A stretch of DNA of 64,000 nt, taken from NCBI RefSeq assembly GCF_019393635.1, contig NC_057861.1:80111327-80175326 (forward strand). Reading direction: 5' to 3'. Both the position numbers and the translations under genes were made by a program. Position 1 is the stretch's first letter, and every line of letters starts with the position of its first letter. Source of the DNA: Dromiciops gliroides. Its lineage: Eukaryota > Chordata > Mammalia > Microbiotheria > Microbiotheriidae. The notes beneath the pieces were generated by a model. The model saw only the letters and a list, made by a program, of their open reading frames with translations, did no database searches and had not been told where the DNA came from. Of the stretch, positions 35,100 to 46,170 are shown in pieces.

Positions 35100-36031
35100 G
35101 TCTCTTACACTATCAAGTGACTTCATTAAAGCTATAAGTGGAATCCTACCCTGAATGAACTTTAAAAATAATCTATTATTGATACTGTGGTGTCCCTTGC
35201 ATGGTATTCTATCAAGGTACTTTTTTAACCTAATTCTTTACTTGTGCACAGTCTGGGGTAGGGAATGATTTTGCTTTGGCCACCAGAGTTCCACACAAAA
35301 TTAAGTTAGGACCCCTTATTCTGAATCCCCTATTCTACCAAACCCTGTCCCTGTCGAGAAGGGCAAGAAATGATAGGGAGGATGGTAGAAATAAGAGACC
35401 ATATGGAATTAGAAGTGAAGACAACTTTTCTTTCCACTCTTCAAGGTCCCCTTTGTTTGGCTGGAGGCTACCTAAGAACATTTATTGTTTTCATTCTCCT
35501 CCATTCTGACAACCTCAAGGACATGAATGCTATGTCCTATTTTTTTAATACCCCCAAAGTCAGAGCTCAGTAATGCTTGTGGTGACTGAATTACCTAAAT
35601 TGCTCTTGTAATTACCCATAATCTCTCAGCCAAATTCAGTGTTCTCCATTTAATGTTCTCTAAACCTTGAGATCTTCACAAAATTGGCTGCCACTCACTT
35701 ATTTCCCAAATTTTGCTTTTTTTCCTCCTTGACAATATGTTCCCCTACTTTTCTTCTCTTCTTGTGACCCCTCAGTAAATAGGGTAGGGGAGCAGTCACT
35801 GAAAGATTTTACACAGTTATGAACAAGAATTTATTATCACCAATCACCAAGTATTTATTAATTACCTCACTGCATGCGGTGCTGGGCTAGATTGCTGCAA
35901 AAAGAGAATTAGACAGACAAGAACCCTTTTCATTAGGACCTTATTTTTTTTAATGGGCTCGTGCCCCAAAGTAGATTCTCTGCTCTATCAAGGCATCCGT
36001 CCCCCACACTCATCATATTACATTCCTGGGG
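35100..36031. other. 3' flank of the zinc-finger gene
   Basis: No other gene is seen. A reverse L2 tail lies at about 35,850-35,930 (CAAGTATTTATTAATTACC) and supplies AATAAA-type signals on the minus strand about 170 bases past the zinc-finger stop. These could serve as polyadenylation sites. Confidence 0.4.
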
Positions 36032-36960
36032 TTATTCTCTGTAGTGGATTCTCTGATGCTGAATAAGTTGTGAGCTCTGACCGAAGGCTTTCCCGCATTC
36101 ATTGCATTCAAAAGGCTTTTCTCCAGTGTGAGTTCTCAGGTGTCGAAAAAAGTGTGACCTCCCTCTGAAGGCTTTCCCACACTCATTGCATTCATAGGGT
36201 TTCTCCCCAGTGTGAATTCTCTGATGCTCAATGAGCACTGAGCTCCAAATGAAAGCTTTCCCACATTCACTACACTCATAGGGTTTCTCTCCAGTGTGAA
36301 GTCTCTGGTGTCGAATAAGATTTGAGCTCTGGCTGAAAGCTTGCCCACATTCATTACATTTATAGGGCTTCTCTCCATTATGAATTCTCAGGTGTTGAGT
36401 AAAATGTGAACTGTGACTGAAGGCTTTCCCACATTCATTACATTCATAAGGCTTCTCTCCAGTGTGAATTCTGTGATGTTGAATAAAGCCTGACCACCCT
36501 CTGAAGCACTTCCCACAATCACTGCATTCATAGGGTTTCTCTCCAGTGTGGATTCTCTGGTGTTTAATCAGTAATGAATTGTATTTGAAGCATTTACCAC
36601 AGGTGTCACATTTATGGGGTTTCCCTCCTATGGAGCCTCCCTGACGTGTCATAAAGCTTGAGCTCAGACTAAAGCTTCCCCCAAATTCATCACATCCTTG
36701 GCTCCCCTCTCCTGGGGGAGCCTCCTGGTGAAGGACTGTCATGTGCCAGGAGCCTCGCTTCTGGGAGAGGGTTATCCTCTCTCTGCCCCCAGCAGAGTTT
36801 CCTATTGGCCTTTCTAAACTGTCCTCCCGTTCACAGGGTTCTCCAAATTTGGGTCCTCGAGGTACATTCCTGAGGAGACTTTTCAACATTCCTCCATGTT
36901 CTTCTCCTTCTTCAGAAACTTCTTGCTTTGGAGTTAACAATTCAATCTCAGACTCAGAAT
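36032..36960 (-). CDS. terminal exon of a KRAB-type C2H2 zinc-finger gene
   Basis: The exon starts at a clear acceptor (minus strand TTTCCTCATTTCAG, AG at 36,961-36,962) and is open to a stop at 36,032-36,034. The first complete codons read [13 protein letters not shown], after a codon split with the KRAB-B exon (phase 1). A linker of about 100 residues ends in a degenerate finger ([13 protein letters not shown]) that lacks its second Cys and the His pair. Seven intact fingers follow (C-X2-C-X12-H-X3-H) with TGEKPY-type linkers; the linker after finger 3 is NGEKPY. Such proteins bind DNA in the nucleus, and KRAB types usually recruit TRIM28 to silence it. No frame damage is visible. I cannot name the orthologue. 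The ATG at 36,985 lies in the intron and is unlikely to be the start. Confidence 0.92.
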
Positions 36961-39287
36961 CTGAAATGAGGAAATGAAAATCCAAATGTCATCTTTTCCC
37001 TGTGCTGGGAAAAAGGAAACGGGTAGAAAAGGAAGATAAATATCATCCTTGAAATTAATTTCTAAGAGATGCCCAAAGCTTTGATGGCTCTCCAAAAGGA
37101 CCTCACTAACTAAGGAAAAGGGAACAGAGACATAGGCAAGAATTTTCGCTTGGTAATATGGTGCTTGTCACACGTTTTCCCAATCCTTCTGGATATGATG
37201 AAGAGCCTGATAAGTTTATAGGACTGGAAAATTGGTAAATAGATGGCCAAAGCTGTAGGAGGGGTGACCAGTTAGGAAAGGCAAAGTGAACAAAGAAAAC
37301 AATGAGTGCTTTATAAAGAATAGGGTGTCTATTGTGAACTTTAGAAACTCTATGTATTTGGTCGAGTTATACTGATTAGGCATTGTTTTGTTTGCCTATT
37401 TTTATTTCTTCTGTTTGGCCCCTGGAATCTGGGAGTGAACCAAGATAAGGCTAACCAAGGGTAACCATACTCTGGGTGAAATGCCAAAAGACTACCATGT
37501 CATCAGGAGGTTTTCTGAGTAGCTAAGAATGAATAATATAGGATAGGAAAAATATGCCAATGACCTTGGTCAACAGAGCCTAGGTAGTTGAATCTCAAAT
37601 TTGGCTTAGATGTGCTTTGAAGACACCACTCTCATCTGGAGGTAAAAGATGTATCAAGTTCCAAGCCTGGAGATAGCCCACATTAATCCTTGAGAACTTT
37701 AGTTAAGGATAAAGTCAGAAAGCTTAGACACTGCTCTGTTTGAATCTCTGTAGAATTTTTTCCTGTAGACTACAAGTTACTTTACCTTCTTAAATTTTCT
37801 GAATTTGCATATTCTCTTTCTGTTATAAACAAGTCCTAGAAAATGTTCTTGTATAGGCTGGATTATATGAAAATGGGAGAGAAGATAAAGAGGGAAGAGG
37901 GCATTAGGAAAGGTTACTGAACAGCAGGAATGGCAGGGGGTCCAGCAGTTAGTGTCTGGATCTGGTACCATACTGGCTCAGGGACCGAAGAAAGTCAGTG
38001 CCTCAAAATGGAATTTAGTAATTAAAGAAATTTAGTAAGATGCAAAAGGTGGAAGTCTGATAGGCAAAGGCAAAGTCACCTTAGAAGCTGACCGCTTGGT
38101 CAGGGAGTCCTAAAGCCCAGGGCTAGACCCTGGCATCCTCCACTTGCCCATCAAAAAAGTTGGGAACTTTGACTAGTGGCATAAGCTAGAAAGAAGGAAC
38201 AGGAAGATCTTAGGATGAGCAGACTAAACAAATGTTACAGAGAGGCAAAGAGGAGCTTGTGTAACAGATTTCAGAGAGAACAGCAATAATGCTCCTAGAG
38301 ATGGTGATAAGAGATACTGAGAATCTAGAGGAGGAATAGCTGAATTTGGGAAGCCAATCCAATTCAATTCAACTCACATTCTACTAATATGCAAAGCACT
38401 ATGCTCAGTGCTAGAGGTACCAAGACAAAACCAAAACAGTGTTCCTCTTCAGGACCTTACATTTTACTATGTCATAAAACTATGGAATGTTAAAACTGGA
38501 ACAGGACCTGAGACAACTTTGAGTCCAGGACCTTGACAAGAGGAACCCTGGATTTAGCCAAGCTTGTGGAGTGAGTGAATGGCAGGCAGTCTCAGTTTAG
38601 AGCGCAAATGATCCGACACACGTAAGCTAGAGCTCTTTCTGATCATGGGTAAGGTAGCAGTTGGTTGTGATCGGGAAAGAGATGACACCAGATAGAGGGA
38701 AAGGGAAGAAAGGCACTGTCCTCATTCCCATCCGTACTGTATGATGGCTGTGTTCTCACAGTGGAACTTTCCTTAGCCCCTGGGGACTTCTCACCATAGA
38801 ACTTCCCTCCATCAGGCTAGCCCCCTTTGTCTCCCACTGGAGCCTCCATTTTGGGGATGGGCCCAGGGTAGCCACGCTTCATTCCCCTCCCAACTATGCT
38901 TCTAACTCTCTCAGACTTTGCCACTTATGGGTACTTTCTATCCCCCCACCCTCTTTCAGCTTTTATGTGTTATGTTTTCCCAGTAGAAGGTAAGCTCTTT
39001 GAGGGCAAGGACAGTCTTTCTTTTTGCTGATATTTGGATCCCCAGCATGTAGCACAGTGCTTAGCACGTAGCAAGCATTTAACAAATGCTTATTGCCTAC
39101 CTGCCTGCCTCAGTCTCATTCCATGGCTTCAGATGCTGGGAAGACCTGCAGCCCACAGAGCAGAGATTCATAGGTATACAGACATGTAGAAAGGTACTCC
39201 AGAAATACAAATTGAATTCAATTGAAAACTTCAAATACTTCATTATCTAGCCGGGCTGTTTGTCCCGAGGAGGCTATTCTCACTCAC
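36961..39287 (-). other. last intron of the zinc-finger gene
   Basis: Bounded by GT at 39,286-39,287 and AG at 36,961-36,962 on the minus strand. It holds a reverse L2 tail (38,375-38,470) and a forward L2 tail (38,880-39,110: AGGTAAGCTCTTTGAGGGCA, ATGTAGCACAGTGCTTAGCA). No other exon was recognised. Confidence 0.75.
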
Positions 39288-39401
39288 CTGTGTAGGTATC
39301 TCTTGAGATCTCAGTTTCTTGAATTCCCTGAAAATCTGAGCCAGACAGTTCTTCCTCTTCTTGTAGCAAGGAAATTACACCTGGCTTGGAAACTGTAAAT
39401 C
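39288..39401 (-). CDS. KRAB-B box exon of the zinc-finger gene
   Basis: On the minus strand this exon of 114 bases lies between ATAAATAG (acceptor) and CACAG|GTGAGT (a near-consensus donor). In frame it reads (G)FTVSKPGVISLLQEEEEL and then SGSDFQGIQETEISRDTYT. SKP-VIS-L-E-EE is the KRAB-B signature (commonly SKPDVISQLEQGEEPW). It starts and ends in phase 1 and splices in frame to the finger exon: the last G joins AT of the next exon to give Asp. Oddities: Gly replaces the usual Asp after SKP, and the EEPW end is EEELSG. The KRAB-A exon that should precede it was not found. Confidence 0.88.
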
Positions 39402-39439
39402 CTATTTATGGAAAGGAAAAAAGGTAAATGATAACATGC

Positions 39440-40870
39440 TCATCCTTTACACCCAGACTAATCCAAGTCTCCCTCATATTCTCTCTACCCAGTTTCTCCT
39501 TTTCCAATCCATCCTGCTCCTGCTGTCAGATGACTCTTCTGAAAACAATGTTGTGAGCATGTCCTTCCCCAGTTCAAAAATTTTATGGTTTCCAGATTCC
39601 TACAGAAAAAAAAAGTCTAAACTCCTTAAACTAGCATTCAAGGTTCCTCACAATCTGACTCTTGAAATATCCCACTCATCCTCTATAGGAACCTACTGGT
39701 CTGGTCAAAGTCATTTGCTCATTTGCCTCCAAACATACCCCAGTCATTCACACCTGGAGATCTTTGGTCATGCTATTCCCCTTGCCTGGAAGACCCTTCT
39801 TACTCCACTCCATTTATATATCCAAGCTGGACCTTGAAATATCCCTCATACACTCTGCCTATGTAAGACTTAGCCATCCTTCAAGGTCCAGCTAAAATCT
39901 CTAGTCCTCCAGGAAGATAACTCCCTCACTAAATGTACCTTACTTCTGAACTACTTACTCATTTAGTACTTAGAACACACGCAATGTATTAATATATATC
40001 TTTTAAGCATAATAGCTGACACTTAGATGGCATGTTAGAGTTTACAAAAGCATTTTATGTACATCGAGCATATATGAGATGACATATTATAGAATATTAA
40101 GGGCAAGGATTGTTTTGTATTCCCAGGGCTTGCCACAGTAGAGGCTTAATGAGAGCTTCACTGATTGACTCATGTTGGGGAGAAGGCATTCTAATTGCAG
40201 AAAACAGAATGAGCAAAGGGACAGAAGTGGGAAAGCCCTGAACACGCTGTGGGATTTGATTGTACTTAAACAGAAATGAGGAACTAAGAAAAGAAGATGG
40301 AGGGAGGTGCAATCTCAGAAGAGCCCAGGGAAGCAGCATTATTTCCAACTCTGCCAAGAACAGCCCTCTCTGGCACAGCTGCCTACGCCTAAATAGGATT
40401 AGGAATTTCTAATCCAGGGATATACAACCTGTTGATCAAGGCCTTCCACCATCTGGCTCCAACCTATCTTTGACCTTATCTCATTTTACTCTCCTTCACA
40501 TATTCTGCATTCCAGCCAAACTGGACTACTCTGCATTCTTCATGCTTGATCTTCCTTCTTTTCTGTGGCTCAAGCCATGGAAGAGACTCACCCTATTATA
40601 TCCATCTGTTGATCTCACTCTCCTCCTTCACAGCCAAATTATATGACACTTCCTCTAGGAAATGTTCTCTTTTGCCTTCCTTCATCACTGAGGTGGAAGT
40701 GAGCTCTCTCCAATTTTTTCATAGTCCTCTACCTCTACCTTCTTCTTTGAACTTATTTCATTCGTATGATAGTTACTTATGTTTTTGTCCTACTCATAAG
40801 ATTGTAAATTTCTTAGAAGCAGGGCCTTCGTCATATCTGAACCCTAAATAAATATTTTCTTGAATTTAAT
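39440..40870 (+). mobile_element. L2-type LINE copies (two)
   Basis: 39,440-40,160 and 40,400-40,870 carry the L2 3' ORF2 and UTR phrases: TTCAAGGTTCCTCACAATCT, CCCCTTGCCTGGAAGACCC, AAGGTCCAGCTAAAATCTC, and, in the second, GGCTCCAACCTATCTTTGAC, CCATCTGTTGATCTCACTCT, ATTGTAAATTTCTTAGAAGC. Both are dead relics. They sit in the intron upstream of KRAB-B, antisense to the gene. Confidence 0.65.
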
Positions 40871-40979
40871 CCTGGTCCAAAATTAATTCTTGATCCACCT
40901 ACTGGATCAGGAAAAGTCTTACCTCATTTACTGACAAGGAGCCCTACTCTAGTCCCGGATCATTTAACTAAAATTCAGA

Positions 40980-41410
40980 CAAATCTGGTAGTGGAATCTC
41001 TGGGTTAAAGTATTTTTTCCCCTCTAGCATAATTCCAAATTGATTTCCAGAATGTTTGGATCAATTCACAGCACCACCCACATCATAACAGTGTCTTTCT
41101 TTTTTTTCATAGTCCCTTTCTATTTCTATCTTGTGCCATGTTTGCTAATTAGTTGGGTATAAAGTGAAACCTCAGAGTTATTTTTATTGGTTATTCTCAT
41201 TATTAGTCAATAAATAGTTGAGAGTACCTATTGTGTGCTAAGCACTGTGCGTGCTAAGGACATTAGTTATATGGAGCAATCTTTTATATGGTCATTTACA
41301 GTTTATATTCTTTTGAGAATTATTTGTTCATATTTTTGACTACTTATCCATTGGAGAATTGTTCTTGATTTTATACATTCATAATTAATTTCCTACACAT
41401 CTTGGGATGA
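40980..41410 (-). mobile_element. L1 ORF2 relic interrupted by an L2 tail
   Basis: Reverse L1 phrases CAGAATGTTTGGATCAATTC and TTCACAGCACCACCCACATC at 40,980-41,200, and ATCCATTGGAGAATTGTTCT at 41,290-41,410, flank a reverse L2 tail (41,205-41,285, CCTATTGTGTGCTAAGCACT). Confidence 0.6.
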
Positions 41411-41649
41411 CAGCTTTTAAAAGTCTAAGTAGGCCCTGGAATTCCCTGTGCACCTGCCCAGCTTGTACATTTAAGAATCCCAAGATTATTCAATAAATTA
41501 CTCAACCTCTCTAAACCTCAGTATGCTTAGACACAAAATGAGTCCAATCATAGTTGTACTATCTACATCATAGGGGTTTTATAATGATCAACTGAGATAA
41601 TGTCTTTAAAGCGCCCTATAATGCTAAATAAACATCACCTATTACTACT

Positions 41650-42320
41650 ATTCCAGAATATCATAGTTGGAAGGAACCTCAGAGAAAATCCTGTAGAACT
41701 TATATTTTCTAGAACCCTGATGACTTCCACCAGTGAGTATAGAATACTGAATATGCTGTCAGACACAGTAGATGTATTGGTTGGTTTTGCTGGACTAATT
41801 TTTTCTTTCTTTTTAAATCTTTGTTACAAGGAATGGCTCACTTGAGGAGGGGAAGAAGAAATGTGTCCAGACAAGGACCCTAAGTAAAACAGTAGCCACC
41901 AATAGAAAATAAAAGAAAAATGAAACCACCTCTAGTGAGAGAACTATGTCCCAGGGAGCCTACTTTACTTTTGGATAGTTCTAAGTATAAGATTTTTCCA
42001 TCTCTGCCTCAGTTGCCTCAAGGTAGAGATACCTCCTATGATCTGCTCTTTCAACTGACGAGCTCCTTTCTGGAACCTCCATTTGAATAAGTTTCTAGGC
42101 CATCTATGCTTACTTCAAACCTGGCTTCTGACTCTGCAGACTTTTCTGTCTCTGGCCCATGAAGGCATCTTTCTTCCCTCCCCACACATTTCAACTCCCT
42201 TTTAGGCATTATTTTCTGTTAGAATGTAAAGTTCTTGAGGGTAGGTACTATCTTCTTTTTTGCTTATATTTGCATTTCCTGTCCTTAGTCCAGTCCACAC
42301 TTAATAACTGCTATATATAC
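41650..42320. mobile_element. CR1/L3 3' fragment (-) and L2 3' end (+)
   Basis: 41,650-42,110 has GGAAGGAACCTCAGAGAAAA and a GGAGCCTACTTTACTTTTGG segment (antisense CR1/L3). 42,130-42,320 has GTTAGAATGTAAAGTTCTTG and the L2 tail. Confidence 0.55.
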
Positions 42321-42372
42321 CTACCTACCTGTCTATCTTGTCCTCCCAAGTCTTTTCTTTAATTAATTTAAA

Positions 42373-42520
42373 TTTTTTTTTTTTGGTGAGGCAATTGGGT
42401 TTAAGTGACTTGCCCAAGGTCACACAGCTAGTAAGTGTTAAGTGTCTGAGGTCGGATTTGAACTCAGGTACTCCTGACTCCAGGACTGGTGCTCTATCCA
42501 CTGCGCCACCTAGCTGCCCC
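42373..42520 (-). mobile_element. marsupial CORE-SINE
   Basis: GGTGAGGCAATTGGGT to CCACCTAGCTGCCCC with a T-tail. The TSD is AAGTCTTTTCTT. It lies between two pieces of antisense CR1/L3. Confidence 0.95.
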
Positions 42521-42534
42521 AAGTCTTTTCTTGA

Positions 42535-42900
42535 GGCTAAACAATCCTGGTTTCTTTAATCAACTGTCATGTGATACAGTCTCCAGTCCCCCACTATCAT
42601 TATTTGCCCTCTTCCATATATACCCTAGCTGAATATCCATCTTGAAATGTGACACTACAGAAGTGTTCTGACTGAGACAAAGTATACTGAGACTTTTGCT
42701 TTTCTAGACAAAATACTTCTAGCCACTATACTTTTCTGGACAAAGATTAAATTGACTTTTTTGGTTGCCATATCCTGTCTAATGCTGGGTACACTGAAAC
42801 CCCCAAATCTTTTCCATAAGAACTAATGTCTAGCCCTATCTCCACATAGCCAGCAAGGTTTCAAGCTCCCTATGAGAAGAACAATAGTCCATAGATTGAA
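42535..42900 (-). mobile_element. CR1/L3-type fragment
   Basis: Antisense order: CCCTCTTCCATATATACCC, GAAGTGTTCTGACTGAGACA, TGACTTTTTTGGTTGCCATA, CTGGGTACACTGAAACCCC. Confidence 0.55.
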
Positions 42901-43029
42901 CAGTCTAATGGGTCAGGAGAGGCTCATCACCAAAAGGCCGGCGATTCATTCATTCATTCATCCATTCGTTAAATGGGCAAGCAGGATTAGATTAAGTAAA
43001 GTTTGAGCTGAAAGAGTACTTAAAAAATA

Positions 43030-43190
43030 TCAAAATGCAACCCCCCTCACTTTATAACTGAAGAAACTGAAGCCCAGAAAGGAGAGAAAAATGACCTAAA
43101 GTCACACAGCAAAGGATAGAGCTATAACTCAAACTCAGGTTTTCTGACTTCAAATCCAGTGCTCTTTCTATGATGCCAGACTGATTTCTG
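43030..43190 (-). mobile_element. MIR
   Basis: AACTGAAGAAACTGAAGCCC, TAAAGTCACACAGC, ACTTCAAATCCAGTGCTC. Confidence 0.7.
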
Positions 43191-43199
43191 AGGTTCCTT

Positions 43200-43620
43200 C
43201 TATGCATTCATGCTTCTACATAAGAGAAGGCAGTTCTTTAGGCAAGCTATTATACAGATTTTTTGAATAAGGGGGCAGAGGGTAGTTGTCCCCATTTGGG
43301 GGAGAACTCTGACCTATATAAATCAAATGTCTTTAAGTCAGGGACTGGCTATACGTTTTTAAATTTTATTTTAATCATGTCACTTAAATAACATAAAAGA
43401 AAAATTACAAGAAAAGACTTCCCCCATGCACACCTAGGATATACTCTCTCACAGGTTACAACCCCACTAGTAAAAGTGGGTATTTATGCAATGAACGTAC
43501 TTGACACATGGAGGGTACATACATAGGGAAGCCCTCTGGCTAAGGAACATGCATCAAAGAGCACATATGACAGATATATATGTACACATGGCCCAGGAAT
43601 ACATATGGATGCCATACATG
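43200..43620. other. no recognised feature
   Basis: AT-rich non-coding text. Confidence 0.35.
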
Positions 43621-43624
43621 TGGG

Positions 43625-44230
43625 GATATAATTTACATTCCTTTTAAATGCCTAGTCTCCACCCCTTCAATAATTCTAGTGCTTTCCCTCTGTTGATTAT
43701 CTCAAATATATCCTACATATAACTTGTTTGTATGTAATCATTATCTGCATGCTGTTTCCCCCATTAGACTGCAAGCTCATTGAGAGCAGGGACTGTTTTA
43801 TTTGTCCTTGTATCTCCACATCTTAGGCACTTAAATGTTTACTGACTTCATCAATCAAGAAGTATTTATTAAGCACCTATTACTCCAGGCATTAGGGATA
43901 CAAGTACAAAGTATAAGACAATCCCTACTGCCAAGGAGTTTACATTCTAATAAGGAGACAAGTACATATAAAAAGTACACGTATGGCACAAAGATAAAAG
44001 TGAATAAATACAAATATATACAATGTAGTTAAATGCAAGGTAGTTTGGGAGAAAGAGTACTAGCAGTTAAAAGACCAGGAAAGATTTCAGGAATGGTGCC
44101 TGAGCTACATCTTAAAAGGAGAGAGAGGGAGTGCTTTCCAGGCAAGGAAGATGGTACCAATATGGGAAAAGGCATATTGGGAGAGGAACAAAAAAGGACA
44201 GTTTGGCTGGAAAGATAGGTTGCAGACCTA
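43625..44230. mobile_element. L2 3' end (+) joined to L2 3' region (-)
   Basis: 43,625-43,840 is a forward L2 tail (TTAGACTGCAAGCTCATTGA, GAGCAGGGACTGTTTTA). Immediately after it, 43,845-44,230 is a reverse L2 tail (AAGTATTTATTAAGCACC, TTTACATTCTAATAAGGAG). The two tails meet end to end. Confidence 0.65.
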
Positions 44231-44673
44231 TGGTGTAGAGTTTTAAAAGATTAACAGATGAATTTATATTTTACACTGGGGCAACAGGAAGAATTGTTGA
44301 ATAGAGAAGTCACTTAAGGAGAATTACTTTGACAACAATTCGTAGGAGTGGTGAGAGACTTGAGGCAGGGGGATCAAGTAGAAAGTTGTTGTAATAATCT
44401 AGGCCAAAGGAGACTAAAGCTTAAATTAAGGTTGTAGCTGTGAGAAGAGAGATCAGTGTGGGATGTATGAGATGTTGTGAAGGTAGAAATAGCAAGATGG
44501 CACTGATTGGATATGGGGGACTTGAGTTGTTAGGGATAATGCTGAAATTCAAACATGAGATTTTGTAAGAATGGTGGCAGCTTGGAGAGTATATAGGAAA
44601 GTTCAGAAGAGGGAGAGTTTAGGAGGAAAGATCAAAAGTTCAGTGGTAGATATGTTGAGTTTAAGATGTCTTG

Positions 44674-44743
44674 CCTGGGCAAGTCACTTAACCCCAATTG
44701 CCTCACCAAAAAAAAAAAAAAAAGAAAAAAAGAAAAGACAAAC
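44674..44743 (+). mobile_element. minimal SINE insertion: 3' core end plus A tail
   Basis: Only CCTGGGCAAGTCACTTAACC and the following CCCAATTGCCTCACC remain, then an A-rich tail. It is flanked by AAGATGTCTTG at 44,663 and 44,744. This is a strongly 5'-truncated but complete insertion. Confidence 0.9.
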
Positions 44744-44767
44744 AAGATGTCTTGGGGGTGGGGGGTG

Positions 44768-44905
44768 GGGGGAAGCTAGGTGGCACAGTGGATAGAGTAC
44801 CAGCTCTGGAGTCAGGAGGACCTGAGTTCAGATCGGCCTCAGACTCTTAACACTTACTAGCTGTGTGACCCTGGGCAAGTCACTTAACCCCAATTGCCTC
44901 ACCAA

Positions 44906-44935
<30 letters not shown>
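44768..44935 (+). mobile_element. marsupial CORE-SINE with (CA)n tail
   Basis: GGGGGAAGCTAGGTGGCACA head and full core. The A tail has become a (CA)n microsatellite (44,907-44,935). It is flanked by AGATGTCTTGGGG, whose left copy is the right TSD of the previous SINE. Confidence 0.95.
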
Positions 44936-44936
<1 letters not shown>

Positions 44937-45560
44937 GATGTCTTGGGGTATCTAGTTTAAAATGTCCAAGAGTCAATAACTGATGTGGAACTGAAACTCA
45001 GGAGAAACACTGGGGCTGGATATTTAGACCTGGGAATGATCCATGGGAATTGAGGAAGTTACCAAGAAAAAGTCCATAGAAAGACATGTTGAGGGCCAGG
45101 ACCAAACTCATAGTAAGGAAGGTGAAATGGATGATGAACCAGCAAAGGAGACTGAGAAGGAGCAGGCAGACAGGTAGGAGGCAAGCTTGCAAAGAACAGT
45201 GTCATGAAGACCCAGAGAAGAGAGTTTCCAGGAGGACAAGGTGGTCAGTAGTGTCTAATAAATCCAGATAAGTTGGGAAGGATTAGGAATGAGAAAAGAC
45301 CATCAGATCTGGCAATGATCATTAGTAATAATGGTAAAGATCATTAATAAATTTGGAAAGAACGGTTTCAGTTGAGTGATGAGGCTGGAAGCAGGACTGT
45401 AGATTTAACGAGTGAGTGAGAGAAGAGGAAGTGAAGGCAGATAAGTTTATACAATGTTTTCAGAGTTTGGCTGAAAAAGGGAAGAGAGATAAGGATAACG
45501 ACTTAAGGGGATGGTAAGGTATAGCAAAGGTTTTTTAAGGATGGAAGAAGGTTGGGTATG

Positions 45561-45889
45561 TTTCAAGGCAATAGAAAAGGAACCTGTGAATTAAGGTTGA
45601 AGATTTGAGAAAAAGCAGGAATGAATGGCTGAGGATACAATTTGCTGGAGAAGACAGGAAGGGATGGGATCAAGTGCATGTGAAAAGGGGCTGGCTTTGG
45701 TGAGTAGAAGGACCACCTCTGTTTCAGAGACTGCTGAAAGGTGAAGAAAGTAGAGGTGATGTCAAGAGGTTTTGAAAAGAAAAGAATGGGACTCACATCA
45801 AATTGACTCTCTCCCCGCCCCCCCCCCCCTTCCCGTAAAGTAAGAGGCTTCCTTTTCCCAAAGCTCCTGGTATGGTCCAGAGAATGCAT
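45561..45889. other. non-coding stretch with a poly-C run
   Basis: It contains a C-rich block near 45,815-45,832. It may continue the old dispersed repeat. No gene is seen. Confidence 0.35.
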
Positions 45890-46170
45890 GTATCATTTCC
45901 TGGCTTCAGTCCTTTCCCACCAGAAACACCTTCACTCTGCCCCTGTGTCCCTGAGCTCAGATAAGCGAACTACCTCATCATCTTGCTTGGAGTCAAGCTT
46001 TCACATCACATCCCAGCCATTTCCAAACCATGCCATCATGTGAATACCTTCCCCATGAATTTGTGATTCCCCTCTGTAACTTCCTCTATTAGAATATAAG
46101 CTGTTGTATCTCCGGCAGAGCACTTAGAACACAGTAGGCACTTAATAAATGCTTTATCATTCATCATCAA
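45890..46170 (+). mobile_element. L2-type 3' end
   Basis: GTAACTTCCTCTATTAGAAT, ATAAGCTGTTGTATCTCCGG, AGAACACAGTAGGCACTTAA. Confidence 0.6.

Larger units (their letters stand above)
44230..45560 (-). repeat. old dispersed repeat, probably LINE-derived (copy also at 55,060-55,870)
   Basis: It shares, in order, AGTGGTGAGAGACTTGAGGC, TGATTGGATATGGGGGACTT, GATATGTTGAGTTTAAGATG, ACCAGCAAAGGAGACTGAG, and CAGTAGTGTCTAATAAATCC with diverged matches in the 55 kb copy. It directly follows a reverse L2 tail, which suggests that it is further 5' sequence of the same element. The class is uncertain. SINEs at 44,674 and 44,770 interrupt it. Confidence 0.45.

Noticed and set aside
36986..36991. Start of the finger protein at the ATG at 36,985
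   Set aside because: The preceding TTTCATTTCCTCATTTCAG is a strong acceptor inside that frame, and the KRAB-B exon joins in phase at 36,960, so the ATG lies in the intron.
40653..40661. Further CTCTAGGAA as a fifth promoter element
   Set aside because: It lies in an L2 relic (ACTTCCTCTAGGAAATG) where the L2 consensus has a similar word. There is no CpG island.
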